Positions 35,031 to 42,841 of a stretch of DNA of 64,000 nucleotides are shown piece after piece. A program made the translations under genes and the position numbers. The DNA lies in contig JAVFAS010000001.1 in NCBI GenBank assembly GCA_034002405.1, positions 1 through 64,000 of the forward strand. The letters are read 5' to 3'. Position 1 is the first letter of the stretch; the number at the start of each line of letters is the position of its first letter. Source of the DNA: SZUA-365 sp034002405 (GTDB taxonomy: Bacteria > Bacteroidota > Ignavibacteria > SZUA-365). The notes under the pieces were generated by a model that saw nothing but the letters and a program-made list of their open reading frames with translations, ran no database searches and was not told the origin of the DNA.

Positions 35031-37958
35031 TTATTTCACGAGCATGATCCAATGCAGCCGGACGGCCTGATCCGTACGCAGGCGCACGAGATAGCTTCCG
35101 CTGGGCAATCCCGCGGCATCGAAGGTCTGGCGGTACGTGCCACCGTCGCGCGGGCCTGCCGCAAGCGTGCGCACGACCTGGCCCAGGGCATCGAGGACTT
35201 CGAGTCGCAATTCGTGACGTCCCGCAGGAATACGGTATTCAATCACTGTCACGGGATTGAACGGGTTCGGATAGTTGCCAAGGATGGCGAGATCCGCCGC
35301 GATCGCGGGCTGCCCGACCGACGTGGTGTTGTACACATACACCGTCCACGTATGGGAGACCGCTTCACCGCCTTCGGCCGTGCAGGGATCGTACACATCG
35401 ACGCGAACGGTATGATCGCCTTCGGTCGGGAAACTGTACTCGAGCAGACGCGCATCATCACCGACCTGCACGTCATTGACGAACCACGCGTAGGTGATGG
35501 CTCCACGTTCGTGATCGTACACATCCACATCGAAACTGACATTGGTGTTCGTCCGCAGTGTGTCGAGCGCGGTCGGCGACACCGCCCGGAGTTCGGGGCG
35601 GAGATTTCCCGTGGCCTTCATCAGCACCGGGACCGAACACATCGCCGCCGCACCGCCGGTCTGGTTGATGAGAATGCCGATGTCCACCGTTTCGTCGACG
35701 CAGCGCTGCCGCGTCACTGGAAGGATTTTCCAGCTCACCGTCGTATCCGCGCCCGGCACGAGCGGATCCGCCACGGCTTTCGTCGCAACCTCGCCCGCGG
35801 CGAAGGTGAATCCGACGGGAAGGATCAATCCCACCGAAGCATTGATCGCGTCGGCGTTTCCATTATTCCGCACGGTCACGGCGTAGGTCGCCTCGGTGAC
35901 CGTCGTGTCGATTTCGTCGGGCGTCAGACTGCAGATGCCTTCGAGCCGGGCGGCGGTCAGGACGGGAACCACGAGCATGAGGCGGCAGGTGTCGTCCGCA
36001 TGGCCTGTGGCGGAGCGGACAAGAAGAATCGGGTATTCGGTGCGCATGGCGGGACGCGGATAGCGCAACGGCCATTGCAGCGTGATCGATTCTCCCGACG
36101 GCATCGCGGCAAAGGCCTGCGTCTGGGGGCCCCCGTCGAGCGTGACGTCCTGCGGCAGGATGATCGTGACATCACCGGCGGGACCCGTCGCCGCGCCTGT
36201 CGATGTGATCGTGGTCCGCACGCGCGCGGGATCCGGTGTGTATTCGCCCGCCTCGATCGTGATCGCATCGACGTCGCAGGTCATGGTGACGGCGGAACTC
36301 GCCGGCTTGATGTTCATGAACAGTCGCAGCTGCGCGGAAGTCCCCTCCGTGGAATGAACCGCGGCGTTGATCTGCGCGGTGATTTCCGTCGCATGGGGCA
36401 GGGCCTGCACGAACCAGACCGCGGTTCCCTTCTCCCCCGGCTGCAATGTGGCCGGGATCACGGGCACCGTACGGCTGGCGCCGTACGCCACGCGCACATC
36501 GTTGGAAGTGTCCAGTTCGGCGTACAGACCGGTAAGAGGAAGATCCCCGCTGTTGGTGACTTCGACCGACACCGTCGCGGGATCGGGGGAATATCGTTTG
36601 CTGCCGTCATCCCACGTGAAGATCGTTGGTTGCGCGCGCAGCGCCAGACCGGCGCTGCGTGGCCGTACCGTGATGCGCGCCGCGCCGGGCAGCACGGTCA
36701 GACAACCGCGCGTCCAACTCGCGCCCGTGACCTGCACCTGCGCGTCGGTATTCGCCTGCACCTCGCCACCGAGGAACGTGAGCGTGGCGAGCGTCCCGCT
36801 GCCGTTGAGCGCGGCCGTGCCGGTGAGCATGATGTCCGCGCCGGATGCCGTCATCGCCACCGTGGCGGTCATGCCGTCCGCCAGATTTCCCGCGGTGGAC
36901 ACCGATTGCAGCCGGAGCGCGCTCGTATCGAACGCCAGGGTAATGGTACCCGGATGAAGCCGCTGTTGCTGCACGCCCGGCACGATCCGCAGGGCAACGT
37001 CCTTCGTCCCGCCCGACACCACGGTCGCGGTATCGGGTGTCATGGTGACCGACACATTCCCGCTTGCATCGGCGGCGAGGGGGACGATGGTCGTCACATG
37101 CGCGCTGTCGGTGCCAATCTTCACCTGGGTGAACACACTGCGGTCGAATCCATCACGGCACAGATCGGTGCTCGTCCAGGTGAGCAGCGAAGCGGCGGGA
37201 GTCCCGTTGTAGTCGTCGATGAGCTGTTGCACCATCACATCGATGTTGTTCCAATAGGTGCCCCCGGTCTCCTGACAAAGGAATTTCATTTCCGAATCAT
37301 TATTCACAGCATTGATGCCGAAGCAATGAACCCGGATGTTGGTTGTTTTCGCGAGATCGACGACATCCTGCACCGTGCGGGTACTGCCGTCATTCCGACC
37401 GTTTGACAGGATCAACACCGTGCGCGAGGGATGAATGCTGTTGTTGAGAAGATACGAGAGTCCGGCGTGACCACCGGCCCACAGCGCGTTTCCGCGACCT
37501 GTCGGTGCGATCGCCTCGATGCGATTGAACAGGACGGGCTTGATGGCGGTCATCTGTTGCTGCTCGTGCGGTATGTCATCATAGGTGATCACCGAGGCTT
37601 CGTCGAGCACACCGTCGAGACGTTCCACCAGTCGGTTGGCCACCCCTTTCGCGAAGGCGATGTCTCCCGCCGACATCGTCGACCCGACACCGATGACGAT
37701 CGTCAGCGAGAAGTTCTTGGTCGGGATCGGATGCGTCAGATGCAGCGGGATCCGCGCGAAACCATCCTCCCGCACCGTGAAATGCGAACTGTCGGTATCC
37801 CGCATGATGACACCGCTGTGGCGTACCACGACGTTGGCGGTGAGATCGGGAAATGCAGCGGTTTCCACCGACTGCACTTCGATCGTGAATTGCGCGTACA
37901 ACGCCGGCGCGTACAGCATCAACAGCAGCCAGGCTGCGAATCCCTTGCGATGTTTCAT
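35031..37958 (-). CDS. von Willebrand A-like protein with T9SS sorting domain
   Basis: The 975-aa secreted protein starts at the ATG 37958 (GGAGG upstream) with a signal peptide (AAWLLLMLYAPALYAQ). A VWA-like fold follows at residues ~80-250 (LTIVIGVGSTM, TVLILSNGRNDGST, VHCFGINAVN). Then come several Ig/cohesin-like beta domains, a PKD-like domain (ITYAWFVNDVQVGDD) and a T9SS tail (GNYPNPFNPVTVIEY, LDALGQVV). The metal-binding MIDAS of true VWA domains reads DxSxS; here the site reads GVGST, so metal binding is probably lost. Likely a surface or released adhesion-type protein; ligand unknown. Confidence 0.82.
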   Translation of the reverse strand: MKHRKGFAAWLLLMLYAPALYAQFTIEVQSVETAAFPDLTANVVVRHSGVIMRDTDSSHFTVREDGFARIPLHLTHPIPTKNFSLTIVIGVGSTMSAGDIAFAKGVANRLVERLDGVLDEASVITYDDIPHEQQQMTAIKPVLFNRIEAIAPTGRGNALWAGGHAGLSYLLNNSIHPSRTVLILSNGRNDGSTRTVQDVVDLAKTTNIRVHCFGINAVNNDSEMKFLCQETGGTYWNNIDVMVQQLIDDYNGTPAASLLTWTSTDLCRDGFDRSVFTQVKIGTDSAHVTTIVPLAADASGNVSVTMTPDTATVVSGGTKDVALRIVPGVQQQRLHPGTITLAFDTSALRLQSVSTAGNLADGMTATVAMTASGADIMLTGTAALNGSGTLATLTFLGGEVQANTDAQVQVTGASWTRGCLTVLPGAARITVRPRSAGLALRAQPTIFTWDDGSKRYSPDPATVSVEVTNSGDLPLTGLYAELDTSNDVRVAYGASRTVPVIPATLQPGEKGTAVWFVQALPHATEITAQINAAVHSTEGTSAQLRLFMNIKPASSAVTMTCDVDAITIEAGEYTPDPARVRTTITSTGAATGPAGDVTIILPQDVTLDGGPQTQAFAAMPSGESITLQWPLRYPRPAMRTEYPILLVRSATGHADDTCRLMLVVPVLTAARLEGICSLTPDEIDTTVTEATYAVTVRNNGNADAINASVGLILPVGFTFAAGEVATKAVADPLVPGADTTVSWKILPVTRQRCVDETVDIGILINQTGGAAAMCSVPVLMKATGNLRPELRAVSPTALDTLRTNTNVSFDVDVYDHERGAITYAWFVNDVQVGDDARLLEYSFPTEGDHTVRVDVYDPCTAEGGEAVSHTWTVYVYNTTSVGQPAIAADLAILGNYPNPFNPVTVIEYRIPAGRHELRLEVLDALGQVVRTLAAGPRDGGTYRQTFDAAGLPSGSYLVRLRTDQAVRLHWIMLVK

Positions 37959-37999
37959 GCGAAAACCTCCGTGTGAGATCAATCAGAGCTGAAAAAGAA

Positions 38000-38028
38000 A
38001 AGATACACAAGCGCACCGAAAAAACCAG
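38000..38028 (-). promoter_or_regulatory. Possible promoter of the VWA/T9SS gene
   Basis: CTGGTT (38023-38028), a 17-bp spacer and TATCTTTT (-10 hexamer 38000-38005) lie on the minus strand, ~42 bp before the ATG at 37958. The match to the consensus is 7 of 8 at the -10 box and weaker at the -35. Confidence 0.45.
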
Positions 38029-38123
38029 TCGCCACGCGCGGGATGCGCGGGCGCCGTGGCCCGTTCTTGTTCCTTGCCTCGCACCTCCCTATTTTTCCCC
38101 ATTCATCACAATGCGGTTTCTCC

Positions 38124-38783
38124 ATGCGCACACCAGAGAATCTCTTTTCGGAGCAGGACAGGAAACGCATCGCCGACGCGGTGCGGGACGCCGAGCACCG
38201 CACGTCGGGCGAAATCGTACCGTTTGTCGTCGGCCGCAGTGACGCGTATCCCGAGGCATGGTTGCGTGCCGGCGCCCTGTTCGCGTTGCTCGCGCTGTTC
38301 ACCTTCGCGCTGCTCGATCTGGGCACGGACCTGTGGTTGCCGCTGGGCTACGCCGAGTCCGGGGTGATCGTGATTCTCGCGTTCGGGCTTGGGGCGCTGC
38401 TGGCCGCCACCGTTCCGTTCTTCACGCGGTTGTTCATTCCGGGAAGCAGCTTGCAGCAACGGGTCGACGAGCGTGCCGCCCTGGCGTTCATCGACGAGGA
38501 AGTCTTCTCCACGCGCGACCGCACGGGCATTCTCATTTTCATTTCCCTGTTCGAACACCGCGTGCGTATTCTCGGTGACACGGGGATCAACGCCCGGGTG
38601 AAGCAAGAGGAGTGGGATGCCGTGGTGACGGTGCTTGTTGATGCCATCCGCAATGGTGCCGCGGCGGAGGGCATGCTCGAGGCCATCTGGAAATGCGGCG
38701 AACTGCTCGAACGGCACGGCGTGGAGATTCGTCCCGATGATACCGACGAACTGGATAATCGCATCCGATTCAGTGATCGCTGA
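38124..38783 (+). CDS. TPM-domain membrane protein
   Basis: The 219-aa protein contains a TPM (TLP18.3/Psb32/MOLO-1) domain whose first part (residues ~10-35, SEQDRKRIADAVRDAEHRTSGEIVPFVV) is separated from the rest (RVDERAALAFIDEEVF... to the end) by a two-segment membrane hairpin (~45-65, ~78-98). No signal peptide precedes it. I chose the ATG at 38124, before the conserved helix; no strong Shine-Dalgarno is seen. It is followed 10 bp later by a second TPM gene, so the two form an operon. The domain is linked to photosystem repair in plants, but its bacterial role is not settled. Confidence 0.82.
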   Translation: MRTPENLFSEQDRKRIADAVRDAEHRTSGEIVPFVVGRSDAYPEAWLRAGALFALLALFTFALLDLGTDLWLPLGYAESGVIVILAFGLGALLAATVPFFTRLFIPGSSLQQRVDERAALAFIDEEVFSTRDRTGILIFISLFEHRVRILGDTGINARVKQEEWDAVVTVLVDAIRNGAAAEGMLEAIWKCGELLERHGVEIRPDDTDELDNRIRFSDR

Positions 38784-38793
38784 GCGAGGCCGC

Positions 38794-39714
38794 ATGCAAC
38801 GCGCCCGAACACTTCCCCTCCGATCCGCGACGGTTATCGCGACGGTCATCCTGCTCGTCGCGACCGCGCGCGCGATCGACGTGCCCTATCTTGCCGGCCG
38901 CATCAATGACACCGCGCATCTGCTCGGCACGGACGCGGTCACCGAGCTCGAGGCCATGCTCGCCGCATACGAAGACAGCACGGGAAACCAGATCGTCCTG
39001 CTCACCATCGAGACGCTCGACGGCGAGTCCATCGAGGAATACGCCCTTCGCGTTGCCGAGACATGGAAACTCGGGCAGAAGGGCGCCGACAACGGCGCGC
39101 TGCTGCTGATCGCGAAGGCCGACCGAAAGCTCCGCATCGAGGTCGGGTATGGATTGGAGGCATCACTGACCGACGCCATGACCTCGCTGATCATCGCCAA
39201 TGTGATCACGCCACGCTTCAAACAGGGGGATTTCGAAGGCGGCATCCGCGAAGGCCTCCGCAGCATCATCGCCACCGCGGATGGCACGATCGGAGAATCG
39301 GATCTGGCATCCTCTGGCGGGGACTTCGATGTCTGGCTGTTCCTGCTGATCTGGTTCAGTGTCGTCGGACTCTTCACCTTCTTCGCCGTGTTCACCCCGG
39401 GCTGTTCGGGCTGGGGACTGTACGCCTTCCTGATTCCCTTTTACGCCGGTCCGGCATTCATTCTCAGCGAGGAAGTGAATTCCTCCGTCGGGTTCGGACT
39501 GCTGCTGGCATACCTGATCGGCATGCCACTGCTTCGGATCTTCATGCCCAAGTTCTCCTTCGGCAAGACCATCGCGACGAAAATGGCGAGCGCCAGTCGC
39601 GCGGGAGGCGGCTGGAGCAGCTCCTCGTCCGGTGGCGGTTGGTCCAGCGGCGGATCGAGCTTCAGCGGTGGCGGCGGTAGCTTCGGCGGTGGCGGATCCA
39701 GCGGAAGCTGGTGA
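38794..39714 (+). CDS. TPM-domain secreted/membrane protein (YgcG-like) with Gly-Ser tail
   Basis: The 306-aa protein has a signal peptide, then a TPM domain (residues ~28-150: PYLAGRINDTAHLLG, LEAMLAAYEDSTGNQIVLLTI, DNGALLLIAKADRKLRIEVGYGLE). Two or three membrane segments and a glycine-serine-rich tail follow (GGGWSSGGSSFSGGGG...), the classic YgcG architecture. GAGCGAGG precedes the ATG. In many bacteria this gene follows lemA; here it follows the other TPM gene and no lemA is present. The role is thought to be envelope-related. Confidence 0.88.
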   Translation: MQRARTLPLRSATVIATVILLVATARAIDVPYLAGRINDTAHLLGTDAVTELEAMLAAYEDSTGNQIVLLTIETLDGESIEEYALRVAETWKLGQKGADNGALLLIAKADRKLRIEVGYGLEASLTDAMTSLIIANVITPRFKQGDFEGGIREGLRSIIATADGTIGESDLASSGGDFDVWLFLLIWFSVVGLFTFFAVFTPGCSGWGLYAFLIPFYAGPAFILSEEVNSSVGFGLLLAYLIGMPLLRIFMPKFSFGKTIATKMASASRAGGGWSSSSSGGGWSSGGSSFSGGGGSFGGGGSSGSW

Positions 39715-39789
39715 TTCCCCTGGTCGCGCCAGCCGCGAACGGCACGGAATCGCAAGCGCACGAAACAAAAAATCGAAACCGCACGAAAT

Positions 39790-39820
39790 GAAAACGGTCA
39801 GCCTCAGGCTGACCGTTTTC
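39790..39820. terminator. Bidirectional terminator between TPM and groL
   Basis: A 14-bp perfect stem (core AAAACGGTCAGCC) has a 3-nt loop and TTTTC on the right and AAAA on the left. It lies between convergent genes and can serve both strands. Confidence 0.85.
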
Positions 39821-39837
39821 GTGATACCGATTTCGGA

Positions 39838-41472
39838 TCAATACATGCCGTCCATGCCGCCGCCCGGCATCGGGGGCATCGGCGGTGCGGGCTCCTTCTT
39901 CTCGACGATCGTGCACTCGGTGGTGATGAGCAGCGACGCAACCGACGCGGCGTTCTCGAGCGCGATGCGCGTGACCTTGGTCGGATCGATGACACCGGCT
40001 TCGACCAGGTTCTCGTAGACTTCGGTCGAGGCGTTGAAGCCGTAATCGCCCGTGCCTTCCTTGATCTTGTTGACGATCACCGACCCTTCGAGACCGGCAT
40101 TGGTGACGATCTGGCGGAGCGGCTCCTCGAGCGCGCGGCGCACGAGTTCGATTCCGACATTCTGATCTTCATTGATGCCGGTCACACCATCGAGTTTCGC
40201 GAGCGCGCGCAGCAGCGCGACGCCGCCGCCCGGCACGATACCTTCCTCGACCGCGGCACGCGTGGCGTGAAGGGCGTCCTCGACGCGGGCCTTCTTTTCC
40301 TTCATCTCGACTTCCGTCGCGGCACCGATCTTCAGCACGGCAACACCACCCGAGAGCTTCGCGAGACGTTCCTGCAATTTCTCGCGGTCGTAGTCGGAAG
40401 TCGTGTTGTCGATCTGCACCTTGATCTCATTGATGCGCTGCTTGATCGCGTCCGCTTCGCCCGAGCCCTCGACGATGGTCGTATTGTCCTTGTCGATCTC
40501 GACGCGCTTGGCGGTCCCGAGATAGTTCAGCGACGCATTCTCGAGCTTGTAGCCCTTTTCCTCGCTGATCACGGTGCCGTTGGTGAGCACGGCGATATCC
40601 TCGAGCATGGCCTTGCGGCGGTCGCCGAAGCCCGGGGCCTTGACGGCGGCCACGCGCAGCGTACCGCGAAGCTTGTTGACCACGAGCGTCGCCAATGCCT
40701 CGCCTTCCACATCCTCGGAGATGATGAGAATCGGACGACCCTGCTGCGCGGTTTTTTCGAGAATCGGCAGAAGGTCCTTCATGCCGCTGATTTTCTTGTC
40801 GTGGATGAGAATGTACGGATTCTCGAGCTCGACCTTCATCGAATCGGTGTTGGTGACGAAGTACGGGCTGAGATAGCCGCGATCGAACTGCATCCCCTCG
40901 ACGACCTCGAGCACGGTTTCCATGCCCTTGGCTTCCTCGACGGTGATCACGCCGTCCTTGCCGACTTTCTCCATCGCATCGCTGATCAGCCGGCCGATGG
41001 TCATGTCGTTGTTGGCGGAAATGGCGCCGACGTTGGCGATGGAGGCTTTATTGTCACCGACTTCGCGGCTCATTTCGCGCAGTCCCTCGACGACACGCAG
41101 CACGGCGAGATCGATGCCGCGCTTGATATCCATCGGATTCGCACCGGCGACCACATTCTTGAGGCCTTCACGCACGATGGCCTGGGCAAGCACCGTTGCG
41201 GTGGTCGTGCCGTCGCCGGCCACGTCGCTGGTCTTCGAGGCCACTTCGCGCACCATCTGCGCGCCCATGTTCTCGATCGGATCCTCGAGCTCGATTTCCT
41301 TGGCCACGGTCACGCCGTCCTTGGTGACGGTCGGCGAACCGAATTTCTTGTCGATGACCACATTGCGCCCTTTCGGACCAAGCGTGACCTTCACCGCGTT
41401 GGCGAGCTGATCCACGCCGCGCTTGAGGGCGTTTCTCGCGTCGACATCATACTCGATGATTTTCGCTGCCAT
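39838..41472 (-). CDS. groL: Chaperonin GroEL
   Basis: This is the 60-kDa chaperonin subunit that folds proteins inside the GroEL-GroES cage. The 544-aa protein has the conserved VKVTLGPKGRNVVIDKKFG start, the nucleotide-binding AGDGTTTATVLA near residue 86, the ATP-hydrolysis region GVAVLKIGAATEVEMKEKK near residue 405 and GIVPGGGVAL. The C-terminal tail is MPPMPGGGMDGMY, with only one GGM-like unit instead of the usual run of four or more. AAGGAG precedes the ATG. It lies 145 bp after groS in the same transcript. Confidence 0.98.
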   Translation of the reverse strand: MAAKIIEYDVDARNALKRGVDQLANAVKVTLGPKGRNVVIDKKFGSPTVTKDGVTVAKEIELEDPIENMGAQMVREVASKTSDVAGDGTTTATVLAQAIVREGLKNVVAGANPMDIKRGIDLAVLRVVEGLREMSREVGDNKASIANVGAISANNDMTIGRLISDAMEKVGKDGVITVEEAKGMETVLEVVEGMQFDRGYLSPYFVTNTDSMKVELENPYILIHDKKISGMKDLLPILEKTAQQGRPILIISEDVEGEALATLVVNKLRGTLRVAAVKAPGFGDRRKAMLEDIAVLTNGTVISEEKGYKLENASLNYLGTAKRVEIDKDNTTIVEGSGEADAIKQRINEIKVQIDNTTSDYDREKLQERLAKLSGGVAVLKIGAATEVEMKEKKARVEDALHATRAAVEEGIVPGGGVALLRALAKLDGVTGINEDQNVGIELVRRALEEPLRQIVTNAGLEGSVIVNKIKEGTGDYGFNASTEVYENLVEAGVIDPTKVTRIALENAASVASLLITTECTIVEKKEPAPPMPPMPGGGMDGMY

Positions 41473-41617
41473 GCGTATTTACTCCTTGATGACTCGTTGA
41501 TATGAAACGTGATGTAATCGTTATTCAGGATGCATCGATCGGGTTCAGGCGTGTTCGGCTTCGGTTCGGCGCGCGGCACATGGATGCCTGCGCAACCCGC
41601 CGGACATCGCCTTCGTG

Positions 41618-41911
41618 TTACCCGATGATCGCGAAGATGTCGTTCTCACGCATGATGAGATAGTCGTCTCCCCCGACGGTGACCTCGGTGCCGGAGTACT
41701 TTCCGTACAGCACCTTGTCGCCGACCTTCAGCTCCATGCTGATTTTCTTGCCGTCATCGGCAATCTTTCCCGGACCAACGGCGACAATCTCGCCCTGCTG
41801 CGGCTTTTCCTTCGCCGTGTCGGGAATGTACAGACCGCCGGCGGTCTTTTCCTCGGCCTCGAGGGCGCGAACAATGACCCGATCCGCGAGAGGTTTCAGA
41901 TTCATTGCCAT
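41618..41911 (-). CDS. groS: Co-chaperonin GroES
   Basis: This 97-aa protein forms the heptameric lid of GroEL. It shows LKPLADRVIVRALEAEEKTAGGLYIPDTAKEKPQQGEIVAVGPG, with the mobile loop, and the C-terminal GKYSGTEVTVGGDDYLIMRENDIFAII. The length is standard. I chose the ATG at 41911 with GGAGG about 9 nt upstream; a second ATG lies two codons later. Expression is predicted to be HrcA-controlled through the CIRCE element. Confidence 0.97.
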   Translation of the reverse strand: MAMNLKPLADRVIVRALEAEEKTAGGLYIPDTAKEKPQQGEIVAVGPGKIADDGKKISMELKVGDKVLYGKYSGTEVTVGGDDYLIMRENDIFAIIG

Positions 41912-41970
41912 AACTGTGTTCCTCCAAAATTCATGGTGGTGATGTGAATAGTCCGTTTCAAACAAAAATG

Positions 41971-41997
41971 TTAGCACTCAATTCGATAGAGTGCTAA
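41971..41997 (-). promoter_or_regulatory. CIRCE operator (HrcA site)
   Basis: TTAGCACTC-N9-GAGTGCTAA is a perfect match to the CIRCE consensus. It lies directly downstream of the -10 box of groS and ~60 bp before the start codon. HrcA binding here represses groS-groL until heat shock. The hrcA gene is not in the window. Confidence 0.97.
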
Positions 41998-42024
41998 CAT
42001 AAAAAAACGACGAGATAAAGTCAA
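41996..42024 (-). promoter_or_regulatory. groS-groL promoter
   Basis: TTGACT (42019-42024), 17 bp and TATGTT (41996-42001) lie on the minus strand. The -10 box abuts and overlaps the edge of CIRCE by two bases, the standard layout for HrcA repression. Confidence 0.8.
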
Positions 42025-42026
42025 GA

Positions 42027-42059
42027 GCAGAACGGCAGACAATGTGTCCGCCGTTCTGC
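42027..42059 (-). terminator. Terminator after the thiamine pyrophosphokinase gene
   Basis: A 10-bp stem GCAGAACGGC / GCCGTTCTGC with extra pairs inside lies 36 bp past the tpk stop and directly before the groS -35 box. A TTTT run is present only on the plus-strand side. Confidence 0.55.
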
Positions 42060-42094
42060 CGTTTTGTCATGCACGTGAATTCAACAGAGATGCG

Positions 42095-42808
42095 TCAGAT
42101 CGAATACATGCCTTCATGTAATTCGCGGAAGACGAGAAGAACACCCGATTGTATCGTGATGGTGAATTCTTCACCCACCGCTTCATTGCAGGTGCCTTCG
42201 GCAAGGCCGAACGCGAGCGTCTCCCCCTCGAACGGGTAGCGCAAGCCGTCGTATCGCACGCCATGCGCGGGCGCGAGCGGCACGATGCTGATACGGTCGC
42301 CGGGTCGGGCCGTGAAACGCGTCGGCCGATCGATGACGTCCACGCGGTAATGCGGATCGAAGAGGACGATACGGAAGGTATCGACATGGCGGAGGATAAT
42401 GGAAAAATTTCCGAGGGTGTGATCGAGCAGTTTCCCGGTCACCCCAAGCACCGCGACGGTTTTCACGCGCTGCAGACGCAGGAGTCCCAGCGCTTTCTCG
42501 AAATCCGTATCATCCTGCCGTTCGAGATGCATCATCGAAACGCCCGCTCGCTCGTAGTGCGCACGCGTCGCCGCATCGATCGAGTCGAAATCGCCAATGA
42601 TCACCTGCGGCACGAGATCGACGCGACGCGCCGCGTTCGCACCGCCATCGGCGCAGACGATGATGCCCGCCTGCGCGGCAAGGGCATCGATCACGGGACG
42701 CGCGGCCATCTCGCCGTTGCAGATCAACAGCGCAACCGACCGGTCAGGCGTCCACCGCGGGGTGAATTCCGGTCCCGCATCCCGGGATTCTTCCATCATT
42801 GTCGACAT
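42095..42808 (-). CDS. Thiamine pyrophosphokinase
   Basis: This enzyme transfers pyrophosphate from ATP to thiamine, giving thiamine diphosphate directly, the salvage route. The 237-aa protein has the family motifs IIVCADGGANAARR, VIIGDFDSID and DDTDFEKALGLL, plus GVTGKLLDHTLGN and a C-terminal beta domain with LTFxLxEG-like residues (LAFGLAEGTCNE). GGAGG lies just before the ATG. It starts 33 bp downstream of the TonB-dependent receptor and is the second gene of the TPP-riboswitch operon. Confidence 0.95.
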   Translation of the reverse strand: MSTMMEESRDAGPEFTPRWTPDRSVALLICNGEMAARPVIDALAAQAGIIVCADGGANAARRVDLVPQVIIGDFDSIDAATRAHYERAGVSMMHLERQDDTDFEKALGLLRLQRVKTVAVLGVTGKLLDHTLGNFSIILRHVDTFRIVLFDPHYRVDVIDRPTRFTARPGDRISIVPLAPAHGVRYDGLRYPFEGETLAFGLAEGTCNEAVGEEFTITIQSGVLLVFRELHEGMYSI

Positions 42809-42841
42809 TCTTCCTCCACGACGACCTCCTGGGTCTTCATA

